Assembly: GCA_037157565.1 (NCBI GenBank)
Contig: JAZHRO010000073.1
Span: forward strand, 94,032,001 to 94,096,000
Direction of reading: 5' to 3'
DNA: 64,000 nucleotides
Origin: Thalassia testudinum
Lineage: Eukaryota; Streptophyta; Magnoliopsida; Alismatales; Hydrocharitaceae
The notes under the pieces are model-generated. The model was not told the origin of the DNA. It was given only the letters and a program-made list of their open reading frames with translations, and made no database searches. The position numbers and the translations under genes were made by a program. Of this stretch, positions 56,364 through 64,000 are shown piece by piece (position 1 is the stretch's first letter; each line of letters opens with the position of its first letter).

Positions 56364-57866
56364 TGATGTAAACACATTTATTGATGGTAAAATGCCTATT
56401 CATGCAAGTTCCTAGGCTTAGATTTGCATTTAATGTTATAAATATTGCATAGCATGCATCATTCTGCATTTAGAGTAGTTGTATATAATTTAGGTTAATT
56501 GAATCCTTTTTATGGTTAGGAGAGAAGGATATTTATTTTGGAGTGCCGAATTGATGATCCGATCATACAGATCTGATCAAGATGATGATCGGAGTCTAAC
56601 GCCTCTGAAATCGCCTCAAGCAGAGTCCCGTAGCACCAAATGCAGTCCTAGGAAGATCAACGGCCAAGGGACTAGGAGACATAATTCGGAGCTTCAAATG
56701 ATAAATCCAACTGTGCTGATGGATTCGAGTTGACGATCTTAGCCTAACGGTGTAAAAATCGACTCAATCCGACCTCTATAGCAGCCCCTACAATAAAAAG
56801 ATGGACGGCTCCGACTACGCCACATGGCGCAGCCTAGGCCGCCAGCGCAAGCACGCAGCAGCATGGGTGCATGCGCGAGCATGCAGGCACGCATGCACCC
56901 AGCGCAGCGCTAGCACGTGGGTGCACGTGCGCGTGGCAAGGCAGGGGAGCAGCGCCAGCTATGCGTGAGCTGGACCTACAGCGACGCATGAGCTGAACTT
57001 GCAGCGACGCTTACAGCCGTTGGTAATTCATTGCATGCTAGCAAAGCCAGCTATGGGAGCCAGTGGGCGTGAGTTGCCTACAGCGACACTTCCAGCGACG
57101 ACCTGGATGTCACTAATGGTTCCATACCTATTTTTTCCTCTTCTCCTCCACTATAAAAGGACCTATACCCTCTTCCTTCCAAGCCATCTCTACCTACTCT
57201 ACTCCAACCTACTCCCAAGCTCTAGCAAGCCTACTAATGCTCCATTAAAGCTTGTTCTCAAGCTCCCAAGGCACCTATTAGTGTAGCGAACCTCTACCCC
57301 ACCAAATATTCCTCCAACTTCCCATCCCCATTCATAGGTCGCCTTGGAGCCATCCTCCCACCTCCATTCTGGTAGCAGATCATCTCCGTCTTCTCACCTC
57401 TATTCTGGAGCCACGTCGAAGCTTTCCTCAACATGACGTCCTCCTGCATCTCACCTCCGTCATCCCGCTCCTCACCTCCTTCGTCTGAGCTTCCACCAGG
57501 CACCGTCGTCTCGCAGAACAGCCGATTCGGGAGATTTCCTCTCACCTCCCTCTCTTTTTATGCTTTTATAGTTCATTGTAATTGACATTGGATTGATATA
57601 TATATATCATATTTGTTCCATTTCTATCTTGTGATTCATTCTACTTGTCTTTTATTTCAAAAACATAAAAAATATCAAAACCCTAAAATACAAAAAAGAA
57701 ACAAAACGAAACGCGATTTTCAACTAAAGTAAACGTCGCCTCCCTGTGTTCAACCTGGGACTCCCTTTGAGTTTCGGTATAAATTTTATCTGATTGATGT
57801 GTTTTGCAACTACGACAACGGGTTACTTGTAACCTTGATTTCTAACATACGAAACACGCCCGACCA
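56364..57866 (+). repeat. 3' LTR of element I
   Basis: 1503 bp, paired with 48869-50320, TSD TGAGG directly after. TATA box TATAAAAG at 57153-57160. Confidence 0.95.
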
Positions 57867-57871
57867 TGAGG

Positions 57872-58929
57872 CCCTTAGATTACAAGTAGGTTAAGGAATA
57901 AAACTAAATTAAGCAAATTTTAGCTCCTATGGATAGCCCCAAAAATATATGCAATTAATTATATTAAATAGCTATCAAGGAGACTAGAGTGAACTACTTA
58001 GTGAATGTATAAAACTGGCACAGCAAGGAGTTGAGGTAATTGAACTCCAAGGAAGGTGGTCTTCAAGAATAAGAGCTCAATCACCTCCAATGAACACCAA
58101 GTGTAAGCTTTAGCTAAATGTAGACTTGAATGAGCTTTCGAGTGAGTTTTAGTGTTCTCTAACCTTCTAAGAGTGGGAAACCATCTCATATATATAGAGG
58201 GGTGTTTGGACTATTTTAGATGTGCAAGAGACCCCTATTAAACAGCTCAATTGTTTCCCAATTTGATTGCCAACAGCTAATTGAGTCGAGTAAAAAAGTA
58301 CTTTACCTAACGTTAGTTAAAAGTTATATAACACTAGGTGAGCTATCTAACATTAGGTACTCAGTTAGGTACAAAGTTCTCTATCTCCTGGAGTTGTTCA
58401 ATTTGGCCCAAAATAGCCTACCTAATGTTAGGTAAACTTTGTCTAACGTTATGTCAGCTACCTAAGGTTAGATGCTCAGTTCAATGCAAAGTTTGGTATT
58501 CCTTGGATGCCTCAAGATGACCTCAGCCTTACCACCTAATGTTAGGTATCTACTACCTAACATTAGATGGATTGTAAAAAGTCCTCCAACTGTCCAAATG
58601 AGTCTTATTGATCCTATGGGGTTCTAGGATGATCAGTAACACCTAAGGACATATTTTATCATATTTTTGAGCAAATTAGACTTATGCAAGTGGTGCCCTA
58701 ATAATGTAAATTGATGCTAGTCTAATTGGGGCTTTCCTTACATTCTAAAGAATATAAAATTACAATTCAATTCCTAAAATTACAAAGAAACCTAACTTTG
58801 ATCTCCTCCTTCTTAGCTTTGTATTTCATCAAGAGAGCTTCAACCTGAAAATTAATCTTGCAATATCTATGCATAAGATCTAATTTCAATCTTAACCACT
58901 TGATATGCTTGTTATCATCAAAACCATCA
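57872..58929 (-). mobile_element. Copia-like LTR O, right part
   Basis: Continues LTR O after I. In sense it starts TGATGGTTTTGATGATAACA at 58929, a common opening of plant SIRE-like Copia LTRs. Net LTR length is about 1.39 kb. Seven imperfect copies of a CCTAACGTTAGG-type palindrome lie at 58303-58565. Bases after the end are TTAAA; no partner TSD is visible. Confidence 0.65.
58303..58565. repeat. Iterated CCTAA(C/T)(G/A)TTAGG palindromes in LTR O
   Basis: Copies near 58303, 58343, 58422, 58440, 58462, 58534 and 58555 each keep CTAA-NN-TTAG or a one-base variant, with unrelated sequence between them. Confidence 0.8.
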
Positions 58930-59850
58930 TTAAAGGCTAATGTGGTGCCTAATTACTTATGCACCTGTAGGGACGTAATGTCTTGGAATGTGATGATCAC
59001 GGGATATGCTCGCCCATGCAGGCCAGTGTAAAGCAAATTTCTGACTCTTTCGAGAGATGCAACGAATAGATGTGAAGTTGGATGCCTCCCTTGACTCCCC
59101 CTCCCAAAATCTCCTCCTCTCATTCCATTTCTCCTCCTTGCCCTTCCTCCACCACCTCTTCTTTCTCCTAGTTCCTCCTCTGTTCTCTCCCTCCTTCGTC
59201 GCCATTCGTCTACAATTGCCTTCACCACCCATGTCTTTGCTTCCCTCCTTGTTGACATCCTCCATAGTTTCCTCGTTCATCACTCATCCATTTGTGCCTA
59301 TGAGCACTCCCAGGAGAAATGGTTTCTTTGAGGTAAGTTTAGTTCTTGATGTGTTGCTAGTAGCTTAAAGAGTTTGTGAGATTAAGAAAGTTGTGAATTA
59401 TTTCCATATTGTTAGTTGATCTAGTAGCTAGATTTAGAAAGATACTCTATTGATTGAGTTTACTTGATTATTGTTGGAAGATTAGGTGGACTCACGCATC
59501 CTGTTGGGTCCATTTTGAGTATAAATGTATAAATCTTATTACTAAATATCATATTTTGATTGAAAAAATTGAACCATGGTAGAGGAAGGTTAGTTGTGAA
59601 GATTTGTGGAGGATTGGAATGCATAGATTTTGTGCTTTTAGATGGAATGATGAGAGAACAAGAATTGGATTGTAGGAGATTTGAGCTTAATTTAGAACAA
59701 TGCGTAGGCTCTTCTCATGGTGTATGTATATGCTTCTGTAAAATACTTTGGAGATAATTAAACTTGATTCATGTTTCAGAAGTCTACTTGTGAGCACTCC
59801 TATTGATCCCATCGACCCACTTCTTAAGAGACTAATATCATATGATTTAG
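58930..59850. other. Unassigned stretch, candidate host sequence
   Basis: No LTR or transposon signature is seen. A pyrimidine-rich segment (59090-59290) precedes a short open frame (ATG at 59302) that meets a good splice-donor consensus GAGGTAAGT near 59331. A TTTCAG acceptor-like site lies at about 59779. The coding stretch across this pair is tiny and soon stops, so a gene is not shown. Confidence 0.3.
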
Positions 59851-61903
59851 TGTTACGACCCAATCCTAGATCCGTACAGGACTCGAGACCGGTTCGCCTC
59901 TACTAATCCCAAGACCCAGTCGTCCAACGAGAAATAACCAAAAGCAGAAAATATTCCACAACCACACATGCAACGTAACTAGGCAGAAACAAGCAAAAGA
60001 TAGTAAAGGAAATAGAACGAAAATGTTTCACAATATTACATGCCATCACAAATACAAAGCGGAAAATAAAGCGAAAATGTAACAGAAATAGTATAACATA
60101 TATCGAATACTCACTACAACAATAGAAGTTTTGAAACAAAGAGAACAATAGCTAGGGCTAGGCTCGACTGGGCCCAGGTCCTTCTATAGCCGGTGGTGCT
60201 AGTTGCTCAACTCCCTAACCTAAACAAGGTTACAAAAATCGTGGTCAGTTAATGCTAAGTAGAGTGGTGATTAAGCCATTTATATGCAATTAACATAAGA
60301 CGAGCAACTAATTTATTTTTCAATTCCATTTAGCTCAACTAAGTAGTTCTGATTTGTTTATTCTCTTAAGAATCCAGTCATTTCTTGATCTTGACTGTCC
60401 CTCAAGGGAATGATCTTGATTGCAGTCTTTCCCGTGATGTAGGATGTACACATGGTGCTCTCCTGGTCGGGAGAGTCCCCCGTGGTAGTCCTACACCCAG
60501 TCAACCACCCCGAAGTCACGGTCGCGATGTAGTGGTGACTACGGCACGCGTAATAAGCGCACAAGTAGCTATCCCGTACTGGCATGTGGTCAATTGTTTC
60601 TGTTAGAGGGTACGCCTAAAAGTACAGCACGGAATAGCATAGGGTCTTGCCCTCTCAGAACAGAATAGGGGTCTCGCCCCTCCACAGTCCACGTACCCTC
60701 GTCTGACTATCCCGACTTTCCCAGTGGGCCTAACAAGAGTCGATGTAGGGTAGCTAGTCCTAACCTCGGGTCCCATGGGGTGGCTACCTCCCCTCTATAT
60801 TAAGTAGCTCATCTCGGTACCACGTACGTGAGGCTAATCCAGAGTCAACGTAGAGTGGCCAAACCCACCTCGGGTCTCAACCCAAGGGGCAGCAAGCTCC
60901 CCTCTACTCTAAATAGCTCACCTTGGTACCGCATATGCGAGGCCAAGCAGGAGTCGACTTAGAGTGGCAAAACCCATCCTAGGTCTCAACCCAAGGGGCG
61001 ACAAGCTCCCCTCTACTCTAAAGGGACAGTTTCTATCCTTGGTACTTGTACACAAGGGTCAGCTCACTTCTCGTCTACTTACAAGGTTCTTTTCGTATAC
61101 ATGAGTTCTTCTCCTAATTCCTCGTAGGGTTCATGCTTGTATTCCTTTCATTCTATTTCTCAACATTCAAATTTCACTGTTCACATCCCAGGTTTCGTTT
61201 TTATAACAAGCAGCTCATGTTTTAATAACAGAGAAAGCATCACATCAAGTAATTAATACTCTTGCTAGCAAGTAGGGTTTAACATGCATCTCAAAGTAAA
61301 TAGTGTAGCTCAAGCAATATTCATTTGCTTTTTCCCTAGGGTTCATTTCACATCCTAGGGTTCAATCTAGTTATACTAAACATGCACTGTATTTATTTAA
61401 ATCTTAATATTAAAGTAAACCACTCTACCGGGAAACACGAGAGGAGTGGGGGTTAGAACCGCAGATCTTGTCATCTCCGTAAGCCCTGAACAAGCTACAG
61501 GTTGGAGACCTATACCAGCGACTAAGTCACAACAGACGAGTTCAAAATAGTATATAATTGATATTAACACGTAAAGAAACTTGAGCGGAAAATAGTGGTA
61601 TTTCGTTTGTGTAAATTCGACTTCGTTTGGGCCCTGAACGGGTCAAAAATGTGCATAGTGACTAAAATCAGATGTCTGGGACTGACTGAAATCAGACGTC
61701 TGGGACTAGGCCCAGACGTCTTAAACGACGTCCGTAGGTCACCTTATGTTCCTGCATTGCTGGCGGACATTTGGAATTCTTTTACAGTCATCATGGGTCT
61801 TTCCAGATGTCTGTTAGTGCGCTCGAAAGTCTGATAAGTATATTAGAAGTCTGTGGAGACTTCCAGACGTCATAAAGCACCTCAAAGAGCATGCTTGCGT
61901 GCC
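59851..61903 (-). repeat. Del/Tekay-like LTR M, 5' end interrupted by N
   Basis: On the plus strand it begins TGTTACGACCCAATCC, which on the minus strand is the end ...GATCTAGGATTGGGTCGTAACA, typical of Del/Tekay-type LTR ends and similar to the end of P. It contains a ~109-bp tandem repeat (60737-61031) and repeated AGACGTCT motifs near the right edge. The start lies beyond N. Confidence 0.5.
60737..61031. repeat. Imperfect ~109-bp tandem repeat in LTR M
   Basis: Units 60737-60841, 60842-60950 and a partial 60951-61031. Each starts with AGAGTC or GAGTC plus (G/A)A, passes through CTCCCCTCTA and holds a GGTACC(A/G)C(G/A)TA(C/T)G block. Confidence 0.85.
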
Positions 61904-62266
61904 TCATTGCATTGCAAAAATACACCTGCAATTGTGCCGTCTTGTGCTATTTCCTAGCATTACCAATGCATATTAGGTATCCCTAGTCGCATTTATAAAA
62001 ATACATGCATGCAATCATTTAATTAAGAGGGGAGGAGAGTGAAATAAATGGCCTTGCAATTAACATTTTTTCTCAAGTGCTGCTTTGCAAAATTCACCAT
62101 CTTTTTATTTTAATTTTATTTCACTTTGAAATGCTTCCCACGGCTGCATGGAATTCTTCTTCTTCTTCGCACCTTGCCCTGCAGCCGCATGCCCAGCCTC
62201 TCCCTGCCATGAGCCATGCACAGCTGCATGCACAGCCAGGGCATGGCTGTGCATGCTTTCTTCTTC

Positions 62267-62274
62267 TATAAAAG
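62267..62274 (+). promoter_or_regulatory. TATA box of LTR N
   Basis: TATAAAAG in a TTCTTCTATAAAAGCAGG context, about 360 bp into the LTR. It implies a short U3 and a very long R/U5 that contains the GC-rich and microsatellite parts. Confidence 0.65.
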
Positions 62275-63898
62275 CAGGGTGGCTTCTTCCTTTGCAAAGG
62301 GCCTGGTCCTCACACAAAAAAAAAGAAACACACAGCAACTCTTCTCCAGGCCACCGTCCCCTCCTCTCTCCCTCCATACGCAGGACCTCCTCCTCTGAGG
62401 AGCCACTCTACGGGCAGGAGTCCATCCTGTGGTGCACACCCACCACAATGAGACCACCACTGCCCAGCTCATCAAGGAGCCGGTGGGCGTGGTGGTCTTC
62501 TTTCCCTATTTCTTCATTTGAAGCCACTTCAGCCATTGGAGTAGGAGCTTCAAGCTTTGAAGCTCAAAGCTCTGCACGCAGTAGCAGCAAGGTGGCAGTA
62601 GCTGCAAAGCACCTCCAGCTCACACCTGCAGGCCACCCTCGCCTCCAGCGCGGGCCTGCAGGCGCCCTCGTCTCCCACTTCTTCTCACTGCACTCGCCTG
62701 TCCGCCCGCAACCGGCCACCGCGTGCCCCTGTAGCGGCCAGCCAAGCTTCACCACGCCCGCCAGCCAACACCGGCAGGCCACTGCGCGCCCTGTCGTGCT
62801 CCTTCGCCCGTGACCCAGCCCTCTCTGTGCGCTCTATCGCGAAGTCCCACCCGCAAGCCAGCAGCCGGAGCCACTCTTCCGCAAGCGTCGAGCCGTCCAC
62901 ACTCACAGCACCGTCCGCTCCCAGTTACGCGGCTCGCCCGGCCACTGTAGCCACTGTTCACGCTAGTCAACGTGACACTGTGGCTACAGTGGGGTGACTG
63001 GTAAGTTTCTCACTTATCCGGTCACCCGGCAGCCGCAACAGCCCTTCGCCCGGTCGTGCGTCTCGCCCCACGTCCTGCTCCAGCGCCCGCCCGTGCGCCT
63101 GCGTGCAGTCCTCAACCAGCACCCACTCTCGCCCGCGTCTTCGCTCGCGTACGCCCACCCGCTTCTTCAGTGCCTGCTCTTCACGCAGCGTGGTGCACTG
63201 CGGCCTATTCTCTCCCTCGCACCCACTCCCTTGTGTGCGCGCACCTCTCCGCTCGACTATGTGCCTACGCATGCGCACGTGGACTCCAAACGACACCTGG
63301 CTGCCTCAAACGTCTTAATGCTCGCCTCCTTCACTCCAGCAGGAAGCGCGCAGCATCTCTCTCTCTCTCTCTCTCACAGCACTCTCTCACTCTCTTTACC
63401 GACACTTACACACACACACTCACACTCATATACACTATTATATACTTATATATATATACATATATATATTTATAGACATATATATATATATACTTATATC
63501 TATATATATAGTAGTACCTATATAACTAATTATTATTATACATATATACATATATATATATATATACATATATGTATACATATATACATATACTTATATA
63601 CGTATACATATATATATACATATATATACACATATACTTGTATATATATATATATATACAAATATACATACATATATACATATATATCTATAACTACATA
63701 TACATACATATATATATATATATATATTTATCTACATATATCTATATATATATTACTATATACATACACACATATATATATATATACATCTATATATATA
63801 TATATATATATATACATATATCTATCTATACATATATTTACATATCTATATATATACATATATACATATATATATTTTCACATTACTTACTATACGTG

Positions 63899-63942
63899 GT
63901 ATCGCTGGAATATCTGCATCAGTTGCTGATATTCCCTGATAC
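63899..63942. other. Conserved 44-bp stem-loop in LTR N
   Basis: Fourth copy of the element at 2567-2610: GTATC/GATAC outer arms and GGAATATC/GATATTCC inner arms, 3' of the TA tract. Confidence 0.8.
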
Positions 63943-64000
63943 ACGAGTACAAAAAGCGTGGTAACACTCATCTTCCTTCAATCCACCTTACACTCCACGC

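Larger units (their letters stand above)
48869..57866 (+). mobile_element. Element I: complete non-autonomous Athila-like retrotransposon
   Basis: LTRs 48869-50320 and 56364-57866 are flanked by the perfect TSD TGAGG (48864-48868, 57867-57871). The primer site, leader, one decayed ORF (51579-about 53250), a 3' region and a polypurine tract are present. There is no protease, RT, RNase H or integrase. Its leader shares the conserved block with B and F. The LTR pair differs clearly more than that of A or B (several per 50 bases by eye), so it is older. Solo LTR Q interrupts its 3' region. Confidence 0.95.
61904..64000 (+). repeat. LTR N (A/C/N family), truncated by the window end
   Basis: It starts TCATTGCATTGC, where C has TGATTGCACAG, and aligns through the GC-rich part, the CT/CA/TA microsatellite (63355-63885) and the stem-loop (63899-63942). 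TATA box TATAAAAG at 62267-62274. Identity to the LTR of C looks near 80% by eye, so it is probably a separate insertion and not the 3' LTR of C. Expected TSD would be GTGCC (61899-61903). Confidence 0.8.

Noticed and set aside
60110..60125. CTCACTACAACAATAGAAG as the missing 5' end of the CACTA element
   Set aside because: No subterminal repeats follow it, and it lies inside LTR M.
62148..62813. 221-codon ORF in LTR N
   Set aside because: Same GC-rich LTR segment. The corresponding frames in A and C are shifted, and the residues are Ser/Pro/Ala-rich low complexity.
817..64000. LTR C and LTR N as the two LTRs of one element spanning the window
   Set aside because: Identity is only about 80% by eye, N lies in LTR M while C lies in E, and the body of C is lost at 26876. 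Two insertions are simpler.

Overview
This window reads as an intergenic block of a large seed-plant nuclear genome. It is almost wholly nested LTR retrotransposons of the Ty3/gypsy Athila/Tat type, with lesser pieces of Copia-like, Del/Tekay-like and CACTA elements. The grounds are: polyproteins with the plant Athila motif order; primer-binding sites next to LTRs; TG...CA ends with perfect 5-bp target duplications (TSDs); and no intact host gene, tRNA or rRNA that I could recognise. I cannot name the species. Element letters below are mine.

Layout, left to right. (1) 1-816: minus-strand tail of an I-family element (E). (2) 817-3240: plus-strand LTR of element C, with its primer site and leader to 3912. 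(3) 3913-26470: element B, an Athila-like element with a decayed gag-pol (7586-13632), flanked by TSD GCCTT and inserted in C. (4) 14375-23011: element A, minus strand, TSD GGAGT, inserted in the 3' untranslated part of B. A carries one intact 483-codon ORF that looks like a Gag without its capsid core. (5) 26471-26876: the rest of the C leader, fused at an 8-bp microhomology to a minus-strand gag/protease (element F, 26877-37241). F is interrupted by a 4.2-kb solo LTR (G, 27737-31947). (6) 37242-41523: minus-strand leader stub and LTR of an I-family relative (H), interrupted by a B-family solo LTR (K, 38280-40611). (7) 41524-44100: unassigned sequence ending in a CACTA-type terminus. (8) 44124-47085: solo LTR J, of the F family, in the opposite orientation. 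(9) 47091-48536: a Del/Tekay-like LTR end (P), then unassigned sequence and the start of a Copia-like element. (10) 48537-58929: Copia-like LTR O, split by complete element I (48869-57866, TSD TGAGG). I in turn holds solo LTR Q (54360-56153). (11) 58930-59850: unassigned, the best candidate for host sequence. (12) 59851-61903: minus-strand Del/Tekay-like LTR (M), broken by a second C-family LTR (N, 61904 to the window end).

How the parts relate. B, and F before its truncation, represent coding families that could have supplied capsid, protease, reverse transcriptase, RNase H and integrase. A and I have LTRs, primer sites, leaders and polypurine tracts but no such enzymes, and look like non-autonomous partners that keep their own short proteins. 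Cis elements recur across these families: a leader block of about 110 bp, a motif at the end of the coding region, and a stem-loop beside the 3' polypurine tract. The most striking structure is the U3 of the B LTR, which is nearly a continuous chain of twelve inverted repeats. Their arms are kept in an independent relative (K) while the loops differ.
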